Assembly: GCA_013416485.1 (NCBI GenBank)
Contig: JACCEO010000001.1
Location: 359,169-423,168 of the forward strand
DNA: 64,000 nucleotides
DNA from: Alcaligenaceae bacterium
GTDB taxonomy: Bacteria; Pseudomonadota; Gammaproteobacteria; Burkholderiales; Burkholderiaceae_B
Direction: 5' to 3'
Positions 16,647-26,029 of the stretch are shown piece by piece. The notes below the pieces were generated by a model. That model did no database searches, had not been told where the DNA came from, and saw only the letters and a program-made list of their open reading frames with translations. The position numbers and the translations under genes are program-made. Each line of letters begins with the position of its first letter. The stretch's first letter is position 1.

Positions 16647-17813
16647 ATGCAAGAAACGCTACCACTGACGGGCGTCAAAGTTATTGAGTTCTGTAATGTG
16701 GCCGCTGGTCCATTTTGCGGAATGCTACTAGCGGATATGGGCGCGGATGTTCTTAAAGTAGAACATCCCGATGGGGACACCTTGCGTGCCTGGCCTCCAA
16801 TATCCGATGGGTTCAGCGAAAACTTTGCGTCCCTGAATCGGAATAAACGGTCAGTGACGTTGGATTTAAAAAATCCAGATGATATCCGTAAAGCCAAAGC
16901 GCTAGTAGCAGATGCCGATATCGTGCTTGAGAACAACCGCCCTGGCGTTATGCAGCGCCTGGGCCTTGATTATGCGAGCTTAAGTCAAGACAATCCAGGT
17001 CTGCTGTATTGCTCAATTTCGGCATTTGGGCAAAGTGGTCCACGATCGTCTGAAGGTGGTTTTGACCTGACCTTGCAGGCCATTAGCGGTGTCATGAGCG
17101 TCACTGGCGAAGAAGGTGGTGCACCGGTCAAGTGCGGTGTGCCTTTGGCCGACTTTGCTGCCGGCTTATATGGTGCTTTTGCCGTGGCTGCAGCACTACG
17201 TCGGGTTCAGCAAACTGGACAAGGGGCGCATATCGACGTTCCCATGCTGGGCACCACGATGGCGATTGCCGCGTTACAGACTTCTGAATATTTCGGCAGC
17301 AATAAAGACCCGGTCAAGCTGGGCTCTAAGCATCCCCGTAATGCGCCGTACCAGGCATTTGAATGCAAAGACGGCTATTTTGCAATGGCTGCAGGAAATA
17401 ACGTACTGTGGGCCAAGGTATGTAAAGTGGTAGGCATAGCCGGTCTGGTTGAGGATGAGCGCTTCTTAAGCACCACGCTGCGTGCAGCGAACCAGGATGC
17501 CTTACGGATCCTTCTAGAAAAAGAGTTTGTTCAGCAGACCCCTGAATACTGGCTAGAACAGTTCCGTGCAGAAGGGGTTCCTTGCGCACCACTAAATAGT
17601 TATTCCGATGCCTTGAAAGACCCCCAAGTTCAGCACATGAACTGGATTCAAGACATTCAATTACCTAATGGTGTAAAAACCCAGACCTTTGTTTCACCAT
17701 TACGCTTTAACGGTAAAGGGCAGCCAGTCAGGTTTGGGCCTCCTGCATTGGGCGAACATAATGAAGCAGTCTTCAGCAGCATGAACAAAGGACTAGAGGC
17801 GTGCAATGACTGA
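16647..17813 (+). CDS. CaiB/BaiF family CoA-transferase (class III)
   Basis: A 388-residue class III CoA-transferase with VIEFCNVAAGPFCGMLLADMG at the start, KRSVTLDLKNPDD and LENNRPGVMQRLG in the first domain. Asp140, in EGGFDLTLQAISG, is at the catalytic aspartate position. C-terminal HPRNAPYQAF and PPALGEHN segments are typical. Only 48 bases separate it from the reductase gene and it overlaps the next crotonase by 8 bases, so the three are likely cotranscribed. It would activate a carboxylate by CoA transfer, but the acid is not known. Confidence 0.9.
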   Translation: MQETLPLTGVKVIEFCNVAAGPFCGMLLADMGADVLKVEHPDGDTLRAWPPISDGFSENFASLNRNKRSVTLDLKNPDDIRKAKALVADADIVLENNRPGVMQRLGLDYASLSQDNPGLLYCSISAFGQSGPRSSEGGFDLTLQAISGVMSVTGEEGGAPVKCGVPLADFAAGLYGAFAVAAALRRVQQTGQGAHIDVPMLGTTMAIAALQTSEYFGSNKDPVKLGSKHPRNAPYQAFECKDGYFAMAAGNNVLWAKVCKVVGIAGLVEDERFLSTTLRAANQDALRILLEKEFVQQTPEYWLEQFRAEGVPCAPLNSYSDALKDPQVQHMNWIQDIQLPNGVKTQTFVSPLRFNGKGQPVRFGPPALGEHNEAVFSSMNKGLEACND

Positions 17814-18549
17814 TAGCAGCCAGCTAGCAAGCGATGAACTCATCGTAGAGCGCCATGAACAGTATTGGTTGTTAAGGCTGAATCGCCCTGAAAAAATGAA
17901 TGCCTTATCGGCAGACTTGGTTGAAGCCTTGTTATGTCAGATAGACGCCGCAGAAAAGGCGGACATTCCAATGTTGGTGTTCCAGGGTGAAGGCAGAAAC
18001 TTTAGTGCCGGTTTTGACTTCACCGATCTGGAAACAGATACGGAAGGCGATCTACTGTTGCGTTTCGTACGCATAGAGACCTTACTGCAAAAAATCGCGT
18101 ACACGCGCTGCTTAACGGTGGCGCTGGTGCACGGGGCAAACTTTGGTGCAGGCGTTGATATTATCGCCAGTTGCAAACGGCGTGTTGCAGCACCCGGTAG
18201 CCGTTTTCGTATGCCAGGCCTGAAGTTTGGCCTTGCGTTAGGCACAGGGAGGTTGGCACAGTTGCTGGGTACAGAGGTCGCACGCGACCTACTGCAAACA
18301 ACACGTATGTTTAGTGCTGACGACGCATTGGAAAATGGTTTTGTGCACCAGCTGGCTGATGCAGCCGGCTGGGCCGACATCATACGTAGCCAAGTCGAGG
18401 TGGCGACTTCCTTAACCACATCCAGTCGAGCAGCACTTTACGAATTGACACTGCAAGGAGCACAGCCTGATCGTGACATGGCTGCCTTAGTCACATCGGC
18501 ATCCAACCCTGGTTTAAAAGAACGCATTCGTGCGTTTCGGGCAGCTTAA
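17806..18549 (+). CDS. Divergent enoyl-CoA hydratase/isomerase family protein
   Basis: A 247-residue crotonase with NRPEKMNALS and FSAGFDFTDL, an altered oxyanion segment. Both acid positions differ from classical hydratases and from the other three crotonases here. Asp118 (GAGVDIIASC) sits where the first glutamate normally is, and Gly138 (MPGLKFG) replaces the second. It may therefore catalyse another reaction of the superfamily. Its start overlaps the CoA-transferase stop by 8 bases, which implies coupling. The IclR gene follows after 96 bases. Confidence 0.84.
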   Translation: MTDSSQLASDELIVERHEQYWLLRLNRPEKMNALSADLVEALLCQIDAAEKADIPMLVFQGEGRNFSAGFDFTDLETDTEGDLLLRFVRIETLLQKIAYTRCLTVALVHGANFGAGVDIIASCKRRVAAPGSRFRMPGLKFGLALGTGRLAQLLGTEVARDLLQTTRMFSADDALENGFVHQLADAAGWADIIRSQVEVATSLTTSSRAALYELTLQGAQPDRDMAALVTSASNPGLKERIRAFRAA

Positions 18550-18590
18550 GCAGGGAGAAATAAAAAACTTTGTACCAATGGTCCAAAAGC

Positions 18591-18606
18591 TAGAACAGAT
18601 GTTATA
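18591..18606. promoter_or_regulatory. Operator-like element before the IclR gene
   Basis: TAGAACAGATGTTATA, an imperfect GAAC-N4-GTTA dyad 40 bases before the IclR start. It resembles the AGAACGGCGTTATAA element at 30427-30441, and suggests autoregulation. Confidence 0.4.
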
Positions 18607-18645
18607 AAATACAACATGGCGCTATATATCATCTAGGATCTATCT

Positions 18646-19398
18646 GTGGATAAAACATTTCTCAAAGGCCTGACTCTACTTGAGGCAATGGCACATAATG
18701 AAAAAAGCTCGGGAGTCACCGAGCTTGCCAACCAGTTGGGTTTACATAAAAGTAATGTACATAGGTTGCTTCAGGGCTTGGTGCATCAGGGGTTTGCGCG
18801 TCGCAACTCCGAAACTAGTCGCTATGAACTGACGATGAAACTATGGGAACTGGGTGCCAGAGTCTTTAACCGGTTAGATGTACGCCAAGAAGCGCTGCCA
18901 TTCATGAAGGAATTGGCGGATGAAACCCAAGAAACCGTGCACTTGTCCGTATTGAACGGTATCGATGTGCTGTACATCGAGAAAATTGACAGCCCTCAGC
19001 CGGTACGAGCCTACACGATAGTTGGTGGTCGCGCGCCGGCTCAGTGTGTCGCCACTGGCAAAGTCATGTTGGCCTGGGCTGACAAAGAAATTCTAGATCA
19101 AATTATTCCGAAACTAGAAAAACACACCCCGTTGTCTATCGTCTCTAAAACTGAATTGCTGCAGGAAATGGAAACCATACGTGCGCAAGGGTATGCCGTC
19201 AATAAGGGTGAGTGGCGTGAACAAGTCATGGGCCTGGCTGCTCCTATCTACGATGTCTCGGGTGCAGTTATTGCTGCTATGGGTATTTCTGGACCCTCAG
19301 AACGCCTGACCCAAATTCAAATAGAAAAAATGGGTCAGTCTCTGATTCATTTAACCGGTTTAATATCCCGGCGTTTGGGGTATTACGCGCCTAGGTAG
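18646..19398 (+). CDS. IclR family transcriptional regulator
   Basis: A 250-residue IclR protein. Residues 5-65 form the winged-helix domain (VTELANQLGLHKSNVHRLLQ is the recognition region). The rest is the GAF-like effector domain, with VHLSVLNGIDVLYIEKI, RAPAQCVATGKVMLAW, the GYAVNKGEW segment and a late GPSERL. The start is GTG 18646. It is the only regulator in the catabolic region and sits at its centre, so it probably controls the flanking operons through the GAAC/GTTC dyads. The effector is unknown, presumably the pathway substrate or a CoA ester. Confidence 0.92.
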   Translation: MDKTFLKGLTLLEAMAHNEKSSGVTELANQLGLHKSNVHRLLQGLVHQGFARRNSETSRYELTMKLWELGARVFNRLDVRQEALPFMKELADETQETVHLSVLNGIDVLYIEKIDSPQPVRAYTIVGGRAPAQCVATGKVMLAWADKEILDQIIPKLEKHTPLSIVSKTELLQEMETIRAQGYAVNKGEWREQVMGLAAPIYDVSGAVIAAMGISGPSERLTQIQIEKMGQSLIHLTGLISRRLGYYAPR

Positions 19399-19401
19399 TC
19401 A

Positions 19402-20832
19402 CTAGGGGGTAGTACCAAATACGGACTTCATCTCTAGCATGTCCTCAAGGCCAAAGCGTCCCCATTCGCGGCCATTCCCCGACTGTTTATAGCCACCAAA
19501 GGCGCCAGCAATATCCGCTGGCGCACCATTTAAGTGCACCATGCCAGAGCGTAAACGACGGGCTACAGCTAATGCGCGTGCTGGGTCATTGGAGTGTACC
19601 GTCGCAGCAAGGCCATAGACACTATCATTGGCGATCGCAATGGCTTCCTCTTCTGTTTGGTAGGGGATGATGGACAGCACAGGCCCAAAGATTTCTTCGC
19701 GAGCAATACGCATGTGGTTGTTGACGTTGGAAAATACCGTGGGCTGCACATAGTACCCTTGGGTCAGTCCTTCAGGCTTGCCTAGTCCACCTGCAGCTAA
19801 GGTAGCTCCTTCTTCAATACCCGCTTGTATCATGGCTTGGATGCGCTGGTATTGTAGATCGCTGATCACTGGGCCTATGGTGGTCGCAGCGTCCATAGGG
19901 TCACCAACACGGGTCTGGGCAGCTACCGCAGTTGCCAGTGCAACGGCTTCGTCGTGACGATCCGCAGGCACCAGCATTCTGGTAGGAGCATTGCATGACT
20001 GACCACTGTTATTGAAACAATGCTGCGCCCCTGCGGTTACTGCGTGTTCAAAATTGGCGTCTTCAAGAATAATATTTGGTGATTTGCCTCCCAGTTCTTG
20101 GTGTACGCGCTTCACGGTTTCTGCTGCCGCTTTGGCAACCAGAATGCCGGCACGGGTAGAGCCTGTGAAGGACACCATATCAACGTCGGGATGGCTGGCC
20201 AGTGCTTGGCCTACGCCTTGGCCGTCTCCGTTGACCAGGTTGAATACTCCTGCTGGAACACCAGCCTCATGGATGAACTCGGCAAATAGCAGTGAAGACA
20301 TGGGTGCCAATTCGCTGGGTTTTAGTATCATGGTGCAGCCTGCGGCCAGTGCGGGGCCTACCTTACAGGTCACTTGATTCATGGGCCAGTTCCATGGCGT
20401 AATAAACGCACACACACCTATGGGTTCGCGGGTGATCAGTGTATTGTTTACTCGCTCATCAAAGTTATAGTCACGCAAAACTTTTAGAGTTTGTGTCAGG
20501 TGTCGTAGCCCGGCTTTCGCTTGCGCTTGTTTGGACAGCGTCATAGGAGCACCCATTTCTTGGGTAATGGCAAGTGCCATTTCATCAGAGCGGCGGGTAT
20601 ACACCGCGATCAGGTTTTCTAAGAGTTCAACACGATCATTGCGATGGCTTTGGCTAAACTGGGTGAATGCGTTTGAGGCTGCGCGTACGGCATCGTCAAC
20701 GTCGGCAGCGTTGCCGATAGCAATATGGGCATAGGTTTCCTCGGATGCAGGATTTACTACCGCCAAGGTTTGCGTGCTGTGTGGGGTAACCCATAGCCCA
20801 TTGATGTAGTGTTGTAAATTGTGTGTGCTCAT
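19402..20832 (-). CDS. NAD(P)-dependent aldehyde dehydrogenase
   Basis: A 476-residue ALDH-superfamily enzyme that oxidises an aldehyde to the acid. The catalytic cysteine is Cys280 in NNSGQSCNAPTRM and the general base Glu246 in HQELGGKSPN. The FITPWNWPMNQ and SFTGSTRAG nucleotide-binding segments are present. The frame opens at 20889, but the ATG at 20832 starts the recognisable protein. It is the last gene of an eight-gene minus-strand operon that begins with a deacetylase and a transaminase, so it may act on the aldehyde formed by that transaminase. It converges on the IclR gene with 3 bases between the stops. Confidence 0.92.
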   Translation of the reverse strand: MSTHNLQHYINGLWVTPHSTQTLAVVNPASEETYAHIAIGNAADVDDAVRAASNAFTQFSQSHRNDRVELLENLIAVYTRRSDEMALAITQEMGAPMTLSKQAQAKAGLRHLTQTLKVLRDYNFDERVNNTLITREPIGVCAFITPWNWPMNQVTCKVGPALAAGCTMILKPSELAPMSSLLFAEFIHEAGVPAGVFNLVNGDGQGVGQALASHPDVDMVSFTGSTRAGILVAKAAAETVKRVHQELGGKSPNIILEDANFEHAVTAGAQHCFNNSGQSCNAPTRMLVPADRHDEAVALATAVAAQTRVGDPMDAATTIGPVISDLQYQRIQAMIQAGIEEGATLAAGGLGKPEGLTQGYYVQPTVFSNVNNHMRIAREEIFGPVLSIIPYQTEEEAIAIANDSVYGLAATVHSNDPARALAVARRLRSGMVHLNGAPADIAGAFGGYKQSGNGREWGRFGLEDMLEMKSVFGTTP

Positions 20833-20900
20833 AGGTTTACCTGTTGTCTGTGAGTGGGAAAGGTGGTGTGTATCTAGATTACCCGGCATTAAGCATAAAC

Positions 20901-22457
20901 TTAGATGACGGCTTCGATCAGGTAAGGGCCTTCTTGCTGTAGGCCATATTGCAAAGCCCGATGAAACTCACGTACTGTGTCGGTGCGTACACCATCTACA
21001 CCCATGCCCTGGGCTAGCTTGGGCCAGTCCAGATTGGGTTCAGTTAGATCCAGCATTCTTAGGGCGTTATGGCCAGGGTTGGTAACCCCTACGTGTTTCA
21101 TTTCGCCGTGTAGTGTTGCATAGGTTCTATTTGCCAAAATGATAGTCAAACAGTTCAGCTTTTCGCGCGCTTGGGTCCATAGGGCTTGTAACGTGTACAT
21201 ACCACTGCCGTCGGCTTGTAATGAAATTACCTTGCGCGTGGGGCAGGCGATGGCGGCTCCTACCGCCAATGGCAGGCCTATGCCTATGGCACCGCCGGTG
21301 AGTTGCAAGTGATCATGTGGTGCTGAGCCAAGACTGGCTTCCGAGAACGACAGGCCAGCGGTAATGGACTCGTCACAAACGATGGCATGCTCGGGTAAGT
21401 AATGGGCAACCAGGTGACATACGGCATTCGCAGTTAAGACACCTTCTAGGCGTAGGGCTGGGATTAATGCAGGCGCGGCCAAACCAGTGGCATGGGCGGG
21501 AATACCTAGTTCATCCGCCAGTCCGGCTAAGGCCTGTACAGGGTCTTCGCCAGTACTGCTTAGTACATGAACATCACAAGCAGGCGGAGCTAGTCGGCCT
21601 GGCTTATTGGGATAGGCAAAAAATGCTACGGGGTCGCGTGCGTCAACCAAGATTAATTGTTCTACGTCTTTTAACACAGCTAGTGCGCTATCAATACCGT
21701 AGGGTAACCTGGTGATGGGAGTGCGCCCAGCACCGCGTTCTATGCGTTGGTTTAGGGTTTCAGCCAGAATTCTGATGGTGCTATGCGAAGAGATTTTCCC
21801 TGCAATATCCAGGGAGTCAGCGCGTAGGGCTCGCCCACCCAGCAATAGCATAGTGCGCTTGCCATTGCGTAACAGTGCGGCAATTTTCGTAATGGTGGCA
21901 TGCTCTACAAGGCGAGCTGTTGCCCTGGGTTTAGCGCGATACTCCGAGCCAGCCGCGATGGGTGCCCAGGCGGCATCTGCCGGTAGGATTAAGGTGGCGA
22001 TTGAGCCTGGAGCCGTGGTGGCAGCATGCACAGCGTTCTGGGTGGCCGCAACAATGCCATCGGGCCCAGCTATTCTGTGTACCCAATGGGACATGGTGTG
22101 CGCCAAACCGTAGACATCGCTGCTTAATGGCGCGTCATATTTATCATGGTAGCTGGCATGATCACCTACGATATTCACCATAGGAACGCGTGCTCGTTTC
22201 GCGTTATGCAGGTTGGCCAGACTATTCGCTAAGCCTGGCCCTAAATGCAGTAAGGTCGCTGCGGGCTTGCTGCTCATGCGTGCATAACCATCGGCCGCAC
22301 CGGTTAGCACGCCTTCAAATAGACCCAGCACACAGCGCATTTCCGGGCGCTTATCCAGGGCCGCAACAAAGTGCATTTCAGAGGTACCGGGATTGGCGAA
22401 GCAGACGTCAATATTTTCTTGTAATAGCGTTTTGCAAAGCAGATCTGCACCGTTCAT
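20901..22457 (-). CDS. ThDP-dependent enzyme of the acetolactate synthase / benzoylformate decarboxylase group
   Basis: A 518-residue thiamine-diphosphate enzyme. The N-terminal PYR domain has FANPGTSEMH and the activating glutamate in GLFEGVLTGAADGYAR (about 46-61). The C-terminal PP domain has the ThDP motif from ADGSGMYTLQALW to ILANRTYA. It fits large-subunit-like proteins often annotated as acetolactate synthase, but no small subunit is nearby and the length is shorter than IlvB. It could decarboxylate a 2-oxo acid to the aldehyde used by the following aldehyde dehydrogenase. It overlaps the ABC ATPase gene by 4 bases. Confidence 0.85.
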   Translation of the reverse strand: MNGADLLCKTLLQENIDVCFANPGTSEMHFVAALDKRPEMRCVLGLFEGVLTGAADGYARMSSKPAATLLHLGPGLANSLANLHNAKRARVPMVNIVGDHASYHDKYDAPLSSDVYGLAHTMSHWVHRIAGPDGIVAATQNAVHAATTAPGSIATLILPADAAWAPIAAGSEYRAKPRATARLVEHATITKIAALLRNGKRTMLLLGGRALRADSLDIAGKISSHSTIRILAETLNQRIERGAGRTPITRLPYGIDSALAVLKDVEQLILVDARDPVAFFAYPNKPGRLAPPACDVHVLSSTGEDPVQALAGLADELGIPAHATGLAAPALIPALRLEGVLTANAVCHLVAHYLPEHAIVCDESITAGLSFSEASLGSAPHDHLQLTGGAIGIGLPLAVGAAIACPTRKVISLQADGSGMYTLQALWTQAREKLNCLTIILANRTYATLHGEMKHVGVTNPGHNALRMLDLTEPNLDWPKLAQGMGVDGVRTDTVREFHRALQYGLQQEGPYLIEAVI

Positions 22458-24124
22458 AGTATGGGCTCCAATGCCGCAGTAGGTAAGTGGGTAGGTGTGC
22501 CTGATGCATATAGCGATTCGTTGTCACGTCCAGGTATCGCGTTCAGTAGTGAACGGGTATACGGATGCTGGGGATTGCGGTAAATATCGGCAGCGGCTTG
22601 GCACTCTACGATGCGGCCGTGGCTCATGATGGCAATACGGTCACAAATTTGACTGGCTACCCTTAAGTCATGGGTGATAAAAAGCAATGAAAGGTTGTAG
22701 CGCTCGCGAACGGTACGTAGCAGCTCTAGTACCTGCTGCTGTACGGAAACATCCAGGGCGGAAACGGGCTCGTCAGCAACAATTAATGCAGGCTGCAGTA
22801 CTAGCGCGCGTGCAATGCCAATGCGTTGGCGTTGGCCCCCGCTGAATTCATGAGGGTAGCGGTTGATGGCGGTTCTTTCTATACCAACCAAATCCAGAAT
22901 TTCGTACATGCGTTTTTCAGCATTGGCCTTGCTGACACCATGCAAAATAGCATTTTCTGTGATGATACGGCCTATGCGATGACGTGGATTCAAGGACGAG
23001 TACGGGTCCTGGAAAATCATTTGAATTTTAGGTCGAATCGCACGCAGGGCATTGCCGTGCAATTTTTCTATCGCTTGTCCTTCAAAGATCAATTGGCCAG
23101 AGTCGCCATCAAACAGCCGTGCAATGCAGTGTCCTAACGTGGATTTTCCTGATCCGGATTCACCCAGTACACCCAATGTTTCGCCGCGTCCAATGTGAAA
23201 GTCCACGTTATCCAAGGCTTGAAATCGCGCAGGCTTTTGAAAGAAGCCTTGTCGTCGTGCGCGGTATGTTTTGCATAGTCCACGCACTTCTAGTAGCGGT
23301 TTGTGTATATTGGTTGGGGTTGTTTGGTCTGTTCGTAGCTTTGGGACTGCGCTAATTAGTTGTTTTGTGTAGGGGTGTTGTGGGCGTTCCAGTACGTCAT
23401 TACGGCTACCGAATTCGACCAGCTTACCGCGTTGCATGACGGCGACACGATCGGCGATGTCAGATACAACGCCAAAGTCATGTGTGATGAATAACACCCC
23501 AATGTTATGTCGTTGTTTGAGCTCGTCAATTAACGCAAGAATTTGCGCTTGGGTGGTGACATCTAAAGCCGTGGTGGGTTCGTCGGCAATAAGTAGGGCG
23601 GGCTGTGCCACCATTGCCATAGCAATCATGACGCGCTGACGCTGGCCACCTGACAATTGGAAAGGATAACTATGCTGCAACAGTTCGGGTTCGGGCAGTT
23701 GCATTTCAGTCAGTGACTGTATGACTTTTTGCCGTGCTATCGGGCCGCGCTTTATGCCGTGCATTAGCAGAGCTTCTTCGATTTGATCACCTACCGTCAT
23801 GACAGGATTCAAGGCAGTCATGGGTTCCTGAAAAATCATGGCAATTTTTGAGCCACGTATTTTGCGTAGCTCAACGGTGGACATATCCAGGATGTTTTTT
23901 CCTTCCAGTAGGATCTGACCTGACTCTATATGCAGTGATTTCTTGGGTAAAAGCTGCATAACGGCATGGGCGGTGACCGATTTGCCGGAACCGGACTCGC
24001 CTACGACACAGAGCGTTTCACCGCGTCGTATGGTTAAGCTTAGGCTTTCAACGGCGTATCGGCGGTCGGCTGTCTTGGGGAGTGCAACGGATAAATTGAG
24101 TACTTCAAGCAATGCTTGCGACAT
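22454..24124 (-). CDS. Fused two-domain ABC ATPase of a dipeptide/oligopeptide importer (DppDF type)
   Basis: A 556-residue protein with two complete ABC ATPase domains. The first has GESGSGKSVT (about 37-46) and LSGGQRQRVMIA; the second has GESGSGKSTLG (about residue 310 on) and FSGGQRQRIGIA. Both carry Walker B with DEP. This is the DppD-DppF arrangement joined in one chain, as in GsiA/YejF proteins. It energises the adjacent DppB- and DppC-like permeases at the inner membrane. Gene order in the operon is binding protein, permease, permease, ATPase. Confidence 0.93.
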   Translation of the reverse strand: MSQALLEVLNLSVALPKTADRRYAVESLSLTIRRGETLCVVGESGSGKSVTAHAVMQLLPKKSLHIESGQILLEGKNILDMSTVELRKIRGSKIAMIFQEPMTALNPVMTVGDQIEEALLMHGIKRGPIARQKVIQSLTEMQLPEPELLQHSYPFQLSGGQRQRVMIAMAMVAQPALLIADEPTTALDVTTQAQILALIDELKQRHNIGVLFITHDFGVVSDIADRVAVMQRGKLVEFGSRNDVLERPQHPYTKQLISAVPKLRTDQTTPTNIHKPLLEVRGLCKTYRARRQGFFQKPARFQALDNVDFHIGRGETLGVLGESGSGKSTLGHCIARLFDGDSGQLIFEGQAIEKLHGNALRAIRPKIQMIFQDPYSSLNPRHRIGRIITENAILHGVSKANAEKRMYEILDLVGIERTAINRYPHEFSGGQRQRIGIARALVLQPALIVADEPVSALDVSVQQQVLELLRTVRERYNLSLLFITHDLRVASQICDRIAIMSHGRIVECQAAADIYRNPQHPYTRSLLNAIPGRDNESLYASGTPTHLPTAALEPIL

Positions 24125-24146
24125 GGCCGTCCTTCTTCGTACAGAC

Positions 24147-24995
24147 TTAGTTATTGGGTTTTGAAGAGCGTGGGTTCAGCGCATAGTTCAAGCTGTCACC
24201 TAAAAAATTCAAAGCGAGTACTGTCAGGAAAATGGCACCGCCTGGAATGGCAGAAAGCCACCAGTTCTGACGTATCATGGTGCGCCCTGCGCCTATCATG
24301 AAGCCCCAAGATATTTGATTTCTATCACCTAAGCCTAAAAAGCTAATGGCAGACTCAATCAAAATAGCGGTAGCCACCATTAGCGATGCCGCCACAATAA
24401 TGGGCGACAGCGTGTTGGGCAAAATTTGACGAAACAAAATACGGCTGTGCGACTGTCCGCCGACTATTGCGGCTTTGACAAAGTCACGTGTACGTATTGA
24501 CATAAATTCGGCCCTGACCAAGCGGGCTACCGATGGCCATGACACTATCCCTATAGCCAGCACGATGGACGATATGGAAGGCGAAAAGATGGCAACCAAT
24601 AACAGAGCAAGCAGAAAGCTAGGTATGGTTTGAAAGATCTCGGTCAGGCGCATAAGTACGTCATCAATACGGCCCCCGTGGTAGCCAGCAACAGCACCAA
24701 TGACGGTCCCTACCGATACGGCCACCAAGGTTGCAACGAAACCTATCAGTAACGAGATACGTGCACCGTGGACAATACCTGCGGCAACATCACGTCCTAG
24801 CATGTCGGTACCGAACAGGTAGTTGGGACTGAAGGGTGGCAGATTAGGGGGGCCCACCATGCTCCAAGGGTCACCTGGATATATCCATGATGCCGTAAGA
24901 GCCATTAGCAGGATGAAACTTAATATAAAGAAACCAATTGCGCCGGATGGCTGGCGGAGTATCCGCATAAAAAGTGAATGTTTAAACGTGCTCAT
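24147..24995 (-). CDS. ABC permease, DppC type
   Basis: A 282-residue inner-membrane permease. It has an N-terminal OppC-like region (IGFFILSFILLMALTASW), a FGTDMLGRDVAAGIVHGAR segment and an EAA loop around VKAAIVGGQSHSRILFRQILPN, which contacts the ATPase. Five to six helices are visible. It overlaps the DppB-type gene by 4 bases. Together they form the channel of a peptide/nickel-class importer; the actual ligand may be an acylated polyamine or a small peptide. Confidence 0.92.
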   Translation of the reverse strand: MSTFKHSLFMRILRQPSGAIGFFILSFILLMALTASWIYPGDPWSMVGPPNLPPFSPNYLFGTDMLGRDVAAGIVHGARISLLIGFVATLVAVSVGTVIGAVAGYHGGRIDDVLMRLTEIFQTIPSFLLALLLVAIFSPSISSIVLAIGIVSWPSVARLVRAEFMSIRTRDFVKAAIVGGQSHSRILFRQILPNTLSPIIVAASLMVATAILIESAISFLGLGDRNQISWGFMIGAGRTMIRQNWWLSAIPGGAIFLTVLALNFLGDSLNYALNPRSSKPNN

Positions 24996-25969
24996 GTTTG
25001 CAACTCGATTCTAGGGTCGGCAAGGCTATACAGTACGTCTGCCAGCATATTGATTAAGACAACAATCACAGAGCTGACAAAAAAGATTGCTAATAGCAGG
25101 TTGTAGTCACGCTGAAACAAGGCATCGAAGGCGAGTCTTCCTATACCTGGCCATGCAAATACGGTTTCTATAAGCACAGAGCCGCCTAGTAAGTGACCTG
25201 CCTGTAATGAGCCAAAGGTAATCACTGGCAAGATGGCATTTCTGAAGATGTGGCGGCGCCAGATTTGTCCTTCGGGTACGCCTTTGGCATGGGCGGTTTT
25301 AACGAAGTCTTGTTCCATGACCTCGATGGCGGATGCACGCATAACCCGTGTATAAATGGCCACATAAAATAGGCTTAGTGTCGTGGCAGGCATAATCAGG
25401 TGAATGGCGATGTCTTTGATGGCGGCCCAACCACTGAAACCCGCCCCTATGGTTGTCATTCCATAAGCGGGTAGCCAACCCAGATGCACAGAAAACACAA
25501 GAATTCCAAGCAACCCTACCCAAAACAAAGGCATAGCAAAGAATATCAGTGAGACAGCGGTGATCAGGCTGTCTACCCAGGTATCGGCTTTGCGGGCGGC
25601 GGCGATACCTAGGGATACACCAATAATAATAGAGCTGATTAGCGCCGTAAGGGTTAATAGTAGTGTAGCGGGCAGGCGCTCTAGAATCAGGTCTTTGACG
25701 GGGCGATTTTCTCGGTAAGATTCGCCAAAATCAAGAACTAGAGCCTGGCGTGCGTAAATACCAAATTGCACTAACAATGGCTTATCCAGGCCGTAGTCTT
25801 TTCTGATTTGTTCTATGAAGCTGGCGTCTGTGGCACCGGCCTCGCCAGCCAATATGGTGGCTGGGTCTCCCGGTGCCGCCCTGACTAAGGCAAAGTTAAT
25901 CGCCAGTACGGCCAGCACAACAAGCAGTGCCTTGATAATACGAGTAAGCAGAAGAGTGATTTTTTCCAT
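24992..25969 (-). CDS. ABC permease, DppB type
   Basis: A 325-residue inner-membrane permease of the DppB/OppB family. It begins with a long hydrophobic helix and APGDPATILAGE, typical of the family. It has the EAA-loop segment DFVKTAHAKGVPEGQIWRRH and a C-terminal VFAWPGIGRLAFDALFQRDY. About six helices are visible. It overlaps the DppC-type gene by 4 bases and follows the binding-protein gene by 60 bases. Confidence 0.93.
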   Translation of the reverse strand: MEKITLLLTRIIKALLVVLAVLAINFALVRAAPGDPATILAGEAGATDASFIEQIRKDYGLDKPLLVQFGIYARQALVLDFGESYRENRPVKDLILERLPATLLLTLTALISSIIIGVSLGIAAARKADTWVDSLITAVSLIFFAMPLFWVGLLGILVFSVHLGWLPAYGMTTIGAGFSGWAAIKDIAIHLIMPATTLSLFYVAIYTRVMRASAIEVMEQDFVKTAHAKGVPEGQIWRRHIFRNAILPVITFGSLQAGHLLGGSVLIETVFAWPGIGRLAFDALFQRDYNLLLAIFFVSSVIVVLINMLADVLYSLADPRIELQT

Positions 25970-26029
25970 ACAGGCAGCTTGGGTATTAGAGGCTAAAAGG
26001 CGACTGCTATGTAGTCGTGCCGGTGGTGC

